Shown: positions 11,093 through 23,150, counted from the stretch's first letter. The stretch is DNA of 64,000 nt from Tubiluchus corallicola (GCA_030141605.1 JAQGDQ010000682.1:1-64000); one strand, 5' to 3'. Translations and numbers: made by a program. Notes: generated from the sequence alone by a model not told the origin.

Positions 11093-13642
11093 GAAGACTA
11101 CGGCAATGGCAAAGTTGAATAAGATCTAGACAAAACAGAAACGGTTCAGTAAGATTAAATCTGCTGCACTCTGAAGCCATTTAGATGTGAATACATGTAA
11201 TATAGGTACAAATTATCCCATGCCTGACGCAACGTGTTAAAAATTCAGCAAGTTTTCTCTACATAAGAAGTGCAAAATACCCTTGGACGATATTATATTG
11301 TATTTTATATAATGTTTTATTTGACCAATTGCACCACTAATGTGAATCATTGCAGGAGGCATCAGCTATGCAAACAATAGTGATATTGATGTAATAAAAC
11401 ACATTGAAGCAAATAAAATTTTGCTGCACACTCAAAAGTAGTTACTAATAGCTGCATGAATAGCTTTATTCCATTACACAATTAGTTTTGTCAAAACCTG
11501 CCTGAAAGGGTAACATCTCTAATGGATGCCAAATATGTAGAGTAAACAAAATGGCACGAATAGTCACGTTTATCTTATGTAATAAACCTTTTCCGAGTTC
11601 CAGCAATTGGCAATGATCGTGAAACGGTCAAAGGTTAAGTGTACCACACAATGCATTTGTGGACATTTGACAACGCCTCGCAGTGCAAGCTATTGTATTA
11701 ATAACAGTTTTCACTGGTAACTAGAATTTTACCCAGTTCACTTTCTCTTGTTTCCAAACAAGATCCTGCTAGTAAATCACTCTACATCACACGGACTAAT
11801 GCGTAATTAAATAAAGTTTACGTAAACCAACTAAAGTTAAAAACTAATACAGCAGACGGCTTTGTTTTACCCACATGTTACTTGATGGTTGTGGTTAGGA
11901 CGCATTGCTGTGGTACATTTAACCTTTGACCTACGGCAACTGCGCGTGCGCACAACAAAACTGCAAAAAAGCTTGTTACACACACCGCCGCAAAATGTGC
12001 CGTAACGCAAGTTTTTGAACATGATGTCACACTTTTTTGACAAGCTCTTAGCCAATTCTGTAAGACGTTTCTTCCATCTAAGATCTGAACACGAATTAAC
12101 GCTCATGAAATGAATATGGCGCTGATGATAAGACTATTAAACAGTCACATATGTAGCAGACAGTGTAGTGCTGTATTGGAATACTAGAAGTGCACACTAC
12201 CGTAACTTACTATAAATGAACCAACGGTATAATTAAGATTCTAAACCATTTATCTCTTCATTTCTCTCCTACGACAGTGAATAACTCCAAAATCATAATA
12301 CCTAGGGTCACCAAACTTTCTGGGTAGATACGTGGGGTAGAAGTTCAGCTAATGGCATAGTGACCTCGTGTCAAAGGGTCAAGTACAGTGGACATCGGTC
12401 AGTTTTTCGATTATTACTCAGCTCTTCCCAGGGCTTTGAGTTAAATTCAAAATTTTTTCGCAGGTATGCAAGGCAGGTGTGAGAACTAGAATTACGAAAC
12501 TTGCAAGGTAGGCTCCTAATATAGGTAGCCACAAAACGGTATAAGAATGTTGACCTCTGGGTCAAAAGTCACAGCAACAAGACCAAAAATGTAAAAATTA
12601 GGGTAAATGGGCTTACCTCTCTACTCCACTTACAGTATTCACCTAGTAGCCTATGTTTTTCAGTGTATGGATAGGCTGGTAAGGATAGATGTGCATAAAG
12701 GTTTTTCAGGAAGTGGGCATGAACAGGTCATATGACATAGGGCAAATGAGTTAAAATGGCGTTGCAATAAAATGGATTTTTTAGGCAGTCAAGCATGGAG
12801 AATTTAGCGATAGCAAAATTATTATTTTGAGACAAAGATTAAGTCACCAAAATTTTTCACAGTCAGCACTTGCAGTTTTGGTCATAATACAGAATCTTAA
12901 GTTTACGACTTTGTCATAAACAGCAGTCTAGTTGTTATGTTATAAATTATACCAGTATTGACAAATATAATTTATGGCACTGAAACGTGGATATAATAAC
13001 ATATAACATAAATTGTTGCTATGTTTTTTTTATTATTTATTACTTTGATTTAAAAAATTAACAAACTTTTTTGCCTTTACTATTTTAGTATTTACTATTT
13101 TACTGCCTTTACTATTAGCTTGAACTACTTTATATCATAATTCTTATCATGTGTTGTGTTTTTTGAGAATTTGTACCATATAAGAGTACGAATAAATGGT
13201 ATAAATAAATAATATGCGCATGGTATAAATAACAATACGCGAGTATCTAAAATTTGATTATGAGTCAAACACGGATGGTTTCAATACGCAAAGGTAAATT
13301 TCATGGTTTATATCATTTTTAAATTGTGTTCTGATTATGTTTATGACTGATCTCTTCGTGTACCATCATTGTTTATCATAATTAGTATTTTGTATAAATA
13401 TATTTTTAAAAGTCCATATTTTTTTTTCTATTTCCATAATTGTAATTATCTTTAGTGGATGATTTGTGTTGTTCTGTCTGAACTCTATCGTATTATGTAG
13501 CTTTTCTTGTATTGTACTGTTGATATCACTCTACATGTAATTAGGTTAAATCAAAACCGCATCCAATCTTAAACTGTAGGTCAAAACAATCTACTCTTTA
13601 AAATACTGATAGGAAACATGCTATTTTTCCAAAAATGACTTA
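11093..13642. other. Intergenic DNA with one MITE-like repeat
   Basis: No gene recognised. It contains one copy of a dispersed inverted-repeat element at about 11585-12000 (see that entry). From 12000 to 13640 it is AT-rich with a few short runs around ATGGTATAAATAA and no supported feature. Confidence 0.5.
11585..12000. mobile_element. MITE-like dispersed repeat, copy A
   Basis: Inverted blocks of the form GTCAAAGGTTAAGTGTACC and its complement face each other across about 250 bp. The same sequence recurs in opposite orientation at about 31615-32030, including a segment around AGTTCCAGC..ATGATCGTGAAA. Ends and target duplication are not resolved. The superfamily is unknown. Confidence 0.6.
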
Positions 13643-13870
13643 GGAGAAATTATTACCACACAAACACAATTTCATGTTCGCGACACTAGTTCCTCGCTGT
13701 TACATGCATTTCGTCATTCGCTAGTTAGACGGGCACAAGCGTCTGCATTTCGGAAACGCATTGCACAAAAAACAGGTGCTGCACCTCTCAATTCAAATGT
13801 GTTAGTTTCTGACGAACTACACAAGTTCAACAGCTCAGCCGTAAATATGAAATTTGAATTTTTATATTAA
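13643..13870 (+). repeat. Dispersed coding-like fragment, copy A
   Basis: A 75-codon open stretch containing SSSLLHAFRHSLVRRAQASA and FRKRIAQK, ending TAA at 13868. It matches 23224-23463 with differences at codon level but with the same frame open. The 3' flank also matches after a gap of about 150 bp (CATGCCATTAATTA.. at 14023). Family not recognised. It may be a transposon coding remnant. Confidence 0.55.
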
Positions 13871-14540
13871 AACTTGCCTAGTTTTAGTACAACATACTGA
13901 ATATCTTAATGTAGCACTGTATTTTAATTTTTGCTTTTGCGAACACGTGCAACGAGCTCATGGAATATTTTTGCTGTTGAAAATTATGTTGGTTTGTGAT
14001 GTCATCAACAGTTGGCCTCGGCATGCCATTAATTAGTATTTTAATCTATTAGTTAATTATCAGAAACGCAATTTGCAGTATTAATTGTGTTAAAATATAT
14101 ACTTTCTTTCGAACTGGAAAACGGGGTAGTATGTATATGAAGAATAATCCTGTTTAAGTTTTGGTCTGATATTTTAAAATTATAATGCACAACATTATTT
14201 TTCTGTAAACACATTGCATTATTATCAGAATTGAAAATTAACTTAAATCTGTTCTGATGCGTGTTAGAATTTTTTGTACCCATTTCGCTTGTACAAAATC
14301 CTTAAAATTACCTGAGCTCATTAAAAACTAAAAATTAGGCTGTCAACGTTTGGGTCAGCAAGCCTAAAAATAACATGATGCAATGTTTGGAAACAACTTT
14401 TAATTTCACACTCTAATGCTATCAACTATTACACATTCATTAAGTACAAACAAGTAAAATATAACTGTTAATACGTAAGACCAACACCATACAAATCACA
14501 CGATTTTTTGTTAAAGAGTAATGTTACACACATTTATAGT
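13871..14540. other. Unassigned intergenic DNA
   Basis: No gene or element recognised apart from the short homology to the flank of the repeat at 23440-23480. Confidence 0.5.
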
Positions 14541-15819
14541 TAAAACAACACGGCTTTATTAAAACTTTTACTGTACATCGCTAAAATCATGCCAAACGTT
14601 TCAACAGACTACTGCTGTTATCATCAGTGGTAAATTTACAAACATACAACCAGTTTATATAGCCAGAACCTATTATGCACTAATTAAGTAGTTAACAGAA
14701 GCCAAATAGGTAATGAATAAGCAGACCAGAAAGAATAAACTGGTAGTATGTTTGGAAATTTACCACTGATGATGACAGCAGTAGTCTGTCGAAACATTTG
14801 GCATGATTTTAACGAAATATCTGGCATAATTTTAACGAAACATTTGGCATGATTTTAACAAAACATTTGGCATGGTTTTAGCGAAACACTTGGCATGATT
14901 TTAGCGAAACATTTGGCATGATTTTAACGAAACATTTGGCATGATTTTAACGAAACATTTGGCATGATTTTAACGAAACATCTGGCATAATTTTAACGAA
15001 ACATTTGGCATGATTTTAACGAAACATTTGGCATGGTTTTAGCGAAACACTTGGCATGATTTTAACGAAACACTTGGCATGATTTTAGCGAAACATTTGG
15101 CATGATTTTAACGAAACATCTGGCATAATTTTAACGAAACATTTGGCATGATTTTAACGAAACATTTGGCATAATTTTAACGAAACACTTGGCATGATTT
15201 TAACGAAACACTTGGCATGATTTTAGCGAAACATTTGGCATGATTTTAACGAAATATCTGGCATAATTTTAACGAAACATTTTGCATGATTTTAACGAAA
15301 CATTTGGCATGGTTTTAGCGAAACACTTGGCATGATTTTAGCGAAACATTTGGCATGATTTTAACGAAACATTTGGCATGATTTTAGCGAAACACTATGC
15401 ATGATTTTAGCGAAACATTCGGCATGATTTTAACGAAACACTTGGCATTGTTTTAACGAAACATTTGGCATGATTTTAACGAAACATTTGGCACGATTTT
15501 AGCGAAATATTTGGCATGATTTTAACGAAACACTTGGCATTGTTTTTACGAAATATTTGGCATGATTTTAACGAAACACTTGGCATTGTTTTAACGAAAC
15601 ATTTGGCATGATTTTAATGAAACATTTGGCATGATTTTAACGAAACATTTGGCACGATTTTAACAAAACACTTGGCATGATTTTAACAACACATTTGGCA
15701 TGGTTTTAACGAAACATTTGGCAAGATTTTAACGAAACATTTGGCAGGATTTTAGTGAAACATTTGGCAGGATTTTAACTATGTAAAGTAAAAATTTTAA
15801 TAGAGTTGTGTTGTTTTAA
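14541..15819. mobile_element. Hairpin MITE whose right arm expanded into a 23-bp satellite
   Basis: The ends are TTAAAACAACACGGCTTTAT and its approximate complement finishing GTTGTGTTGTTTTAA. The left arm (to about 14660) pairs with a right arm starting around 14735 (ACTGGTAGTATGTTTGGAAA). A simple version of the same element is at 51043-51304. Here the right-arm 23-mer GAAACATTTGGCATGATTTTAAC is repeated about 43 times (14791-15778) before the normal terminus resumes. Confidence 0.85.
14791..15778. repeat. 23-bp tandem array inside a MITE
   Basis: About 43 copies of a 23-bp unit (GAAACATTTGGCATGATTTTAAC) with point variants in blocks (ATTTG/ACTTG/ATCTG, AACG/AGCG). It lies about 150 bp 3' of receptor copy 4. 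Confidence 0.95.
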
Positions 15820-15923
15820 CTATAGATGTTTTTAAGTGCCTGTAATAAAAAGTAAATTACACACATTATTATAGAATGTTAGGTGGAGAAATCCAACCAA
15901 GCAAACAATGACTTTGCGCAGAA

Positions 15924-16862
15924 CTACCGACATGAACAGAACAGCTTCTTAACAGCATTTCTGAAATCTTTCATGCGCGTTATATAAACAAAAACATTTG
16001 CAAAGGAGTTGAAATATGCAGGTAGCATAAACCAATAAGCATTACTTTCGTTAATGAATAAAGTAGTACCATACTTGAACAATACGACTGTACCCAGTAT
16101 ATACGGTACATAACACAGATAGTACAAGCACACGGCTATACCCAGAGTTATAATAAGTTTAAACTTTGCACGGAACTGTGACACGTGGTTCGATTCATTC
16201 TGGAAATGAGAAATGCCGCACTGTATCTCACGAATCTGTTTCCACGCAGATTTCAAAATCATAAGGTAAAAATACAGAAATACGATCAAAACGGTCGTGC
16301 AAGCGATGACAGAGCTATAAAACAGCACTTCCGTCATCCAACCACTGTTGTACGGAACACACTGGTACATATTTTCCACGGAATGGATGTACACTACGCT
16401 GAACACAATGATAGTTAAAATAACGAACGACCAGGAAAACAATAGAGCCAGTTTCATGCGTACATCGGTCAAGACAATGGGATAGCGAAGGGGATAAACA
16501 ATGCTAATGTATCGCTCCACGGTCGCGACAACGTAAAAATACAAAGCAGCGCTAACTAAAGCACCAGAGAAAGAATAGAGAATTCCGCACAGAACCAGAT
16601 AATCCATTGTTATGTCAATGAAGTAAAATATAACCGTTTCTAGAAGCAAGCACACACCAACAAGGAAATTAGACACTGCTAAGTTGCACAGAATCCAATA
16701 CATTGTAGTATGCAACGACTCTGACTTTATAATCGTCAGTATAATGATGCTATTAATGGTAATAATCACTATTCCAAGAGGAAAGTTTATAATAACATAA
16801 AGCGCCTTATCATTTTCTGTAATATTGGCGAGTTTCCACGAAAAATCATCCAAGTCTGTCAT
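15924..16862 (-). CDS. Class A (rhodopsin-like) GPCR, copy 4
   Basis: Single-exon receptor of 312 residues with ATG at 16862. It belongs to the same subfamily as copies 1-3 but has diverged clearly throughout. It has one N-terminal NIT glycosylation site. TM2 reads NLAVSNFLVG, so the sodium-site position is Asn (N65). TM3 ends ERY (116-118) followed by ISIVYPLRY. ECL2 contains the Cys of MYQCVPY, TM6 reads YLCYVPY, and TM7 reads NSFANVFVYI, so NPxxY has Val for Pro but keeps Tyr. The tail DFRNAVKKLFCSC has two cysteines for possible palmitoylation. Its third codon positions are richer in G and C than those of copies 2 and 3. It lies 5' to the expanded MITE array. Ligand unknown. Confidence 0.93.
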   Translation of the reverse strand: MTDLDDFSWKLANITENDKALYVIINFPLGIVIITINSIIILTIIKSESLHTTMYWILCNLAVSNFLVGVCLLLETVIFYFIDITMDYLVLCGILYSFSGALVSAALYFYVVATVERYISIVYPLRYPIVLTDVRMKLALLFSWSFVILTIIVFSVVYIHSVENMYQCVPYNSGWMTEVLFYSSVIACTTVLIVFLYFYLMILKSAWKQIREIQCGISHFQNESNHVSQFRAKFKLIITLGIAVCLYYLCYVPYILGTVVLFKYGTTLFINESNAYWFMLPAYFNSFANVFVYITRMKDFRNAVKKLFCSCR

Positions 16863-18049
16863 TTTGAAGCATAAGCGTCACTCTAATGAACTGCAGTTTA
16901 CATTCCAACTAAGTACTGGTCCTTTACTACTGCGCGGTAGTGTGAAATTATCCTTATGAAACTGGCATCTTATCATTAGGCAAATTTGCATAAGATCTTG
17001 TGGACGGCGTAAAGTAGTGGCAGTAAAGCGAAGCCCAGTGGCACGTAAACACTTATGACCATTTAATGACATGGATGCATACGCTTAGATGTGTTTACAG
17101 GACAAATGCTAGTGCATCTAATGTAAATCATTCAACTGATTCAAGCCCTAATTTTTCCATTAGAATTGTAATAATCATGAACTGATGTTAAAAGCGTGCC
17201 ACAGAAGAACACTCTTCGCTAACTGAATCACAGTAGTATAGTATAAGTTATTTTCTTTTCACGCAATTGTAGCACTAGATATTTTGTCATTACATACTAG
17301 GTTTTACTAATGCTAGATATAACGCCACAATGTACGAGGAAATGTATGTGTATGTGTATCACAATTATGCATTATATCAACAGTGAAAAATTACAATGCT
17401 CATTACACTACACTTTCTGTGCAAATATTATCCATCACCCAATGTTACTTTGCAGGTCAAATATTGTCTCATAATGGCTGTATAAACCAACCTGGTTGAA
17501 TCATTATGTTCACTGAAACTGATCATTATTTGAAGAATGCTTTAACGAGGTTCGTATAAGACAGCTTGCCGCTTCTTGCAATGAAGGAAACTTCCTATAG
17601 TGAATGAAACGTGCCAAAACTAATGTAAAAAATGTCCAATTAACATTGATAGGGTACTGGATAGATAAATAATTAACCGACGTTGTGTTATGTGTGCATG
17701 AGCACGTATTATAGGGCTCCCACCCAAATAATTATATATATATATATAATCTTTATTTGCATTATAATTTTATGAAAAACAGAAACAATTACAAGGCATT
17801 TCATTAGCAACAACCTGAACATTATAACAATATTTACATGGATTTTTGTAGTTGAAATCATAATATATAAGCTTACAGCATGAGTGTGACATTAATTATA
17901 AAAGCAGAGAAATAGAGGAACTATCAGGCTAAGAAAGACTAAGAATAACGCTTTCCTCGAACTTAAATTGTTGCATTTGGATGATCAGTAGTCACACATC
18001 TCATGTGTCAAGAAGAATACCTACACGATTACCTACATGTAGACGACCA
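16863..18049. other. Upstream flank of receptor copy 4 and unassigned DNA
   Basis: No gene recognised. A short (TA)n tract lies at about 17735-17748. This segment should hold the promoter of copy 4, but I see no shared block with copies 1-3. Confidence 0.5.
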
Positions 18050-19475
18050 GTTGTCACATTTGGATGACCTGGGTCACAGAAAGGACTGTGTTGTCACATT
18101 TGGATGACCTGGGTCACAGAAAGGAACGTGTTGTCACATTTGAATGGCCTGAGTCACAGAAAGGAATGTGTTCTCACATTTGAATGACCTGAGTCACAGA
18201 AAGGAATGTGTTGTCACATTTGAATGACCTGAGTCACAGAAAGGAATGTGATGTCACATTTGGATAACCTGGGTCACACAAAGGAATGTGTTGTCACATT
18301 TGAATGACCTGGAATGTGATGTCACATTTGAATGACCTGGGTCACAGAAAGGAATGTGATGTCACATTTGAATGACCTGAGTCACAGAAAGGAATGTGTT
18401 GTCACATTTGAATGACCTGAGTCACAGAAAGGAATGTGTTATCACATTTAAATGACCTGAGTCACAGAAAGGAGTGTGTTATCACATTTGAAAGACCTGA
18501 GTCACAGAAAGCAATGTGTTGTCACATTTGGATGACCTGGGTCACAGAAAGGAATGTGTTGTCACATTTGAATGACCTGAGTCACAGAAAGGAATGTGAT
18601 GTCACATTTGGATGACGTGAGTCACAGAAAACAATGTGTTGTCTTATTTGGATGACCTGGGTCACAGAAAGGAATGTGTTGCCACATTTGGATGACCTGG
18701 ATCTCAGAAAGCAATGTTTAGTCACATTTGGATGACCTGGGTCACAGAAAGGAATGTGTTGTCACATTTGGATGACCTGGGTCACAGAAAGCAATGTGTT
18801 GTCACATTTGGATAACCTGGGTCACAGAAAGGAATGTGTTGTCACATTTGGATAACCTGGGTCACAGAAAGGAATGTTGTCACATTTGGATGACCTGGGT
18901 CACAGAAAGCAATGTGTTGTCACATTTGGATGACCTGGGTCACAGAAAGGAATGTGTTGTCACATTTGGATGACCTGGGTCACAGAAAGGACTGTGTTGT
19001 CACATTTGGATGACCTGGGTCACAGAAAGGGCTGAGTTGTCACATTTGGATAACCTGGGTCACAGAAAGGAATGTGTTGTCACATTTGGATAACCTGGGT
19101 CACAGAAAGGAATGTTGTCACATTTGGATGACCTGGGTCACAGAAAGCAATGTGTTGTCACATTTGGATGACATGCATCACAGAGGGCAATGTATTGTCA
19201 CATTTGGATAACCTGGGTCACAGAAAAGAATGTGTTGTCACATTTGGATAACCTGGGTGACAGAAAGGAATGTTGTCACATTTGGATGACCGGAGTCACA
19301 GAAAGGAATGTGTTGTCACATTTGGATAACCTGGGTGACAGAAAGGAATGTTGTCACATTTGGATGACCTGAGTCACAGAAAGGAATGTGTTGTCACATT
19401 TGGATAACCTGGGTCACAAAATGACTCAGTTGTCACATCTGGATGGCCTACGTCACAAAATGATTGTGTTTTCAC
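18050..19475. repeat. 40-bp minisatellite with TGACCTGGGTCA core
   Basis: About 36 units of 40 bp, consensus around GTCACATTTGGATGACCTGG then GTCACAGAAAGGAATGTGTT, with some 38-bp variants. The core TGACCTGGGTCA places two nuclear-receptor-like half-sites (TGACCT and GGGTCA) back to back. The unit is unrelated to the 40-bp unit at 1-714. Confidence 0.95.
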
Positions 19476-20619
19476 AAACATGGATGTTTGACTGGAGCCA
19501 AAATAAAACCAATACAACTTGCTAAATCACACAACCCTGGACCACAAGACAACAAGGTTATTAACCAAGTTTCTTTCGCGAAGTTTTATGTGTAACATTT
19601 TACGTATATTGGTGTTTTTGCTACATTTATAAATATTACCTAATTTTAAGTCAATCTGCAACATTAAGCAAGTTTTTGATGCCATTGTTTCTTTTAATGC
19701 TTTCATTATTGTTAATTCTGAGTTAATGTGCCATTGTTGTCATTGTTAGTGTTGTTTATTTGCTGTCTATTTGTGTAAATAGTTATAGATTTTTATCTGT
19801 ATGCATTTCTCCGGCTGTGTTTCAATTAGAAATGTGATTTGTCTTCAACAGCATTCAAAATCCATTTCTGCTTTATCTGCATCATCCTCCATCAATCACA
19901 TGACATTTACATGAATTATACGAAATTAAAGAATATTACATTACATTTCAGGAGGTTAACCATTACGTTTGGGTAGACATTTAGACTACAACACATACTA
20001 GGTGGTATTAACAGGGGTCAAGTTTCACAAAGCCGTCACTAACTTAACGATGTCGTTAATAATAGTTAAGTGAATGTAATAATGACATTGTTAACTTAGT
20101 GACAACTTTGTGAAACCGGCCCCTCGTATATTAATATCAGCCGCTAATCGAGCGACTATGTTACTTCTAGTTTTTATGTATGTTTTGTACACACACACAG
20201 GTATGTAATTCTTATAAAATCAAGCTAGTGACACAGTTCTGTCAGCCAAATGACAACCATTTCTATGTTATCTCAGTCCAGGACACTTCTCCGTATCTCA
20301 CATGTCTTAATCCTATTGGTTGAAACAGAACATTATGTGAAACTGACAGCATTTAGTAGGAATTTCAAAATCAAACATTTGAATTCATTGTGACTGAAAA
20401 GAGATACCATATTCCAACAACATCACATAAACAGACACTTTTTCCAGCTGATTGTTCTTTGATAGAACAAGTAGTGTTAAATTTTGAATGACTTTTACAC
20501 TTTACTGAAAGTTTTTAATAAAGCATAATGTTCAATAAAAAATAGAAGCTTATGCAAACAATTATTATCTAACATAAATTTTGCACCATATATTTAGCAA
20601 AGCGTGAATAGTAAAATGA
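19476..20619. other. Intergenic DNA, partly duplicated
   Basis: It contains a 110-bp MITE at 20014-20123. From about 20305 it is collinear with 23485-23830 (shared run GGTTGAAACAGAACATTATG), which marks the 3' end of the receptor copy 5/6 duplication. No gene seen. Confidence 0.6.
20014..20123. mobile_element. 110-bp palindromic MITE
   Basis: The inverted ends GGGGTCAAGTTTCACAAAG and GGGGCCGGTTTCACAAAG face each other, and the arms continue through GTCACTAACTTAA. Nearly the whole length can fold into one hairpin. No clear target duplication, so superfamily unassigned. Confidence 0.8.
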
Positions 20620-21258
20620 CAACACTGGAACTATATTTCACATTACCTACACTGGTTACATGTTACCAAGACTGGAATTATATTTCACATTACCTACACT
20701 GGCTACATGTTTCCAACATTGGAACTATATTTCACATTACCTACACTCGTTACATGTTACCAACACTGGAACTATATTTCACATTACCTACAATGGCTAC
20801 ATGTTTCCAACATTGGAACTATACTTCATATTACCTACAATGGCTACATGTTAATAACACTGGAACTATACTTCATGTTACCTATGCTGGCTACATGTTA
20901 CCAACAGTGGAACTACACTTCACATTACCTACACTGGCTACATGTTACCAACACTGGAACTACACTTCACGTTACCTACACTGATTACATGTTACCAACA
21001 CTGGAACTATATTTCACATTACCTACACTGGCTACATGTTACCAACACTCGAACTATATTTCACATTACCCACACTGGCTACATGTTACCAACATTGGAA
21101 CTATACTTCATTTTACCTACAATGGCTACATGTTACCAACACTGGAACTACACTTCACGTTGCCTACACTGGCTACATGTTACCAACACTGGAACTACAC
21201 TTCACGTTACCTACTCTGGCTACATGTTACCAACACTGGAACTACACTGATTACATGT
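20620..21258. repeat. 47-bp minisatellite overlapping the end of receptor copy 5
   Basis: About 13.5 units of 47 bp (core ACACTGGAACTACACTTCAC then ATTACCTACACTGGCTACAT). The last partial unit supplies the C-terminal codons and stop of the receptor ending at 21220. Confidence 0.95.
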
Positions 21259-22194
21259 TACTAAAGAAGTAAAGATTTTCTTCATTTCATTTCTAAAATC
21301 TTCTAGTTTTGCTGAATATAAAAACACATTGGCTAGTGAGTTAAAATAGGTTGGAATTAAAAAATAGTAATATGTGTGTTTATTAATAAAAACGGACTCT
21401 CCAAAGAGAAAAATTACTGCTTGGACTACCATGAAAGGGGTGTAGCATATGTAAAACATGCCAATCGTCAATGCAAGAGTTTTTGCAAACTTGATTTTTG
21501 TTGGAAGATCTGACGTTGCACACTGAGACGATGAATTAGGTGCATTCTCAATTTCCCTCTTCTGTCTTAAAGCTATTTTCAGTATTTTGACATCCAAATA
21601 CAGCAAGGCAAACATCATGGGTGGAAGAATTAAACATATTGTAAATGCTATTAAGCTCACAAGAACCCCATGCGTCAGAGGAATGCACATGTATGAAATG
21701 TCCACCGTAAAGTAGTATATAAAACAATATGCAACAGTTAGTGTAAACGAAAGACCCCATAATGTTATTATAGTTAGTATAACTTTGCGATCAGACATCA
21801 ATTCATGATAACGTAGCGGGTAGACTATACTAATATATCTCTCTGTTGTAGCAAAACAATAAAATACAAAAGAAGAACCCAGGACGAGTTCAGTAACATT
21901 AAACCATATACTGCAAAATGCAACAGAGTCTGCTATCTTCCAATCACTTAAATCAAGTATAATAAGTACGAATAGGTATATTCCCACAATCATATCCGAA
22001 AAAGCCAAGTTGCACAAAATATAGTACAGCGGCGTATGTAGTGCGTGTGATTTAACAATGGTACAAATCACAACAATGTTTGCTAACACAATGGCAAAAG
22101 CCAGCAAAAACAATGATGCCACAATTACTGGATGTTCCACTGTAGCTTGAGTACTAATGTTCCAAGATGTGTTTTTAAAAATATTTTCCATCAT
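21220..22194 (-). CDS. Class A (rhodopsin-like) GPCR, copy 5 (repeat-encoded tail)
   Basis: Single-exon receptor of 324 residues; tandem ATGs at 22194 and 22191. The N-terminus has NTS and NIS glycosylation sites. TM2 keeps the usual Asp (D67 in NLAFSDMIVG), unlike copies 1-4. C94 and C170 can form the disulphide. TM3 ends ERY (118-120), TM6 has C250-x-x-P253, and TM7 reads NSLANVFLY (285-293), so NPxxY lacks Pro but keeps Tyr. Up to about residue 311 it matches copy 6 with five amino-acid differences by my count. From about residue 312 the codons come from the adjoining 47-bp minisatellite. Here the tail ends SSSVGNM, whereas copy 6 stops six residues earlier. The tail end is therefore set by the repeat boundary. 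Ligand unknown. Confidence 0.92.
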   Translation of the reverse strand: MMENIFKNTSWNISTQATVEHPVIVASLFLLAFAIVLANIVVICTIVKSHALHTPLYYILCNLAFSDMIVGIYLFVLIILDLSDWKIADSVAFCSIWFNVTELVLGSSFVFYCFATTERYISIVYPLRYHELMSDRKVILTIITLWGLSFTLTVAYCFIYYFTVDISYMCIPLTHGVLVSLIAFTICLILPPMMFALLYLDVKILKIALRQKREIENAPNSSSQCATSDLPTKIKFAKTLALTIGMFYICYTPFMVVQAVIFLFGESVFINKHTYYYFLIPTYFNSLANVFLYSAKLEDFRNEMKKIFTSLVTCNQCSSSVGNM

Positions 22195-22478
22195 AGTGGA
22201 ATATATCCTTTTGATATATCATTTGAAAATAAAAGAGTAACACTAATAGATAAGAGAAAATTGTAGAAATAACAACAAAACAATTCCTTGTGTTTGATAA
22301 CATTAGCCAATGCTCAAAAACTAATGGTTAATAGCATCAAAAATGCTGCTGCATGCAGTTAACAATACAAACACAATTTCTATGATAACATAGTGCGAAA
22401 AAGCTGACTAGATGAAAAGTAACAGCATCAACACAAATAACCAACATAACCTAATAACCAATAACCAAAAGCAAAAGT

Positions 22479-22566
22479 GACTAGTCCCAACGTGAAGCCA
22501 CTGAAAGTAGAGCCATTCTGACAAGCAGGTACAAAGTACAAGTAATCAGGTGTATTTAAACACGTA
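22479..22566. repeat. Displaced piece of receptor upstream flank
   Basis: About 88 bp match the flank at 6870-6970 (runs GTGAAGCCACTGAAAGTAGA and GCAGGTACAAAGTACAAGTA). They join directly to a LINE fragment, the same two neighbours found at 6747-8370 but with the middle deleted. Confidence 0.75.
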
Positions 22567-23150
22567 TTAGCTTGTCACATTTTGCTATGCCCATATGCAG
22601 CAGTTTGTGTTGCTTTGCAATGCGAAACTTTTGTACCTTGTATGAAAGAAAATGATTTAGGTCATATTATCTCACAAGTCATGAGAGATGATTTAGATAA
22701 ATTACTATGGCCGAGCCAAAAAGTTGCTTATGAAATTCAGTCATTGTTATGTTATAAGAGACAATTTTTATTCTTACAATCTCAGGAAACTCAAGGTTAC
22801 ATACAATATTTCAGCACAGAAGCTTTTTAACTTTTTATATGATACTAGTGCCAGATATATTTCTACTACACTTGATCGTATTTATTTTGATGTGATTCAC
22901 AGAAAATGTGCATACAGTTTATATGTCAGGTTGAATAAGAGTGAAAATTTTATATGCAAGAACATTTTCAACAGTGATGTAAACTTTAATTCTGAAATTA
23001 GACATCAGTGGCATACGTTGTTATATTATTAATTGTTATTTGTGTTGGTGTGTGTCATAATTTATTGTATTTTTTGGATTAGTTTGTGATGTTTATATGA
23101 ACTTGCTCTAAACTTTGAAATAAAATATTAAATCAAATAAAAAAAATGTG
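22567..23150 (+). pseudogene. Non-LTR retrotransposon 3' fragment, second copy
   Basis: Matches 7795-8370, starting after the YADD region at AGCTTGTCACATTTTGCTATG. It shows the HIISQV and KCAYSLYVRLNKSEN pieces in broken frames and an A-rich 3' end near 23145. Homology with the first locus continues to about 23215 (GGCATTTATGAGAGATTTTC). It was therefore copied as part of genomic DNA rather than by a fresh retrotransposition. Confidence 0.8.

Larger units (their letters stand above)
20300..22260. repeat. Segmental duplication, unit C (47-bp array + receptor copy 5)
   Basis: Collinear with about 23480-25080. It comprises a shared 3' flank, the 47-bp array (longer here), the receptor and a short 5' flank that diverges beyond about 22440. 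The coding parts are almost identical, so this duplication or a gene conversion is recent. Confidence 0.85.

Noticed and set aside
16185-16418. Plus-strand open frame across receptor copy 4
   Set aside because: Antisense shadow of the receptor coding sequence.
18050-19475. Regularly spaced repeats resembling a CRISPR array
   Set aside because: Units are contiguous tandem copies without unique spacers, and the DNA is animal.
20604-21272. Several overlapping plus-strand open frames of 60-185 codons
   Set aside because: They are different frames of the 47-bp minisatellite; the repeat simply lacks stops.
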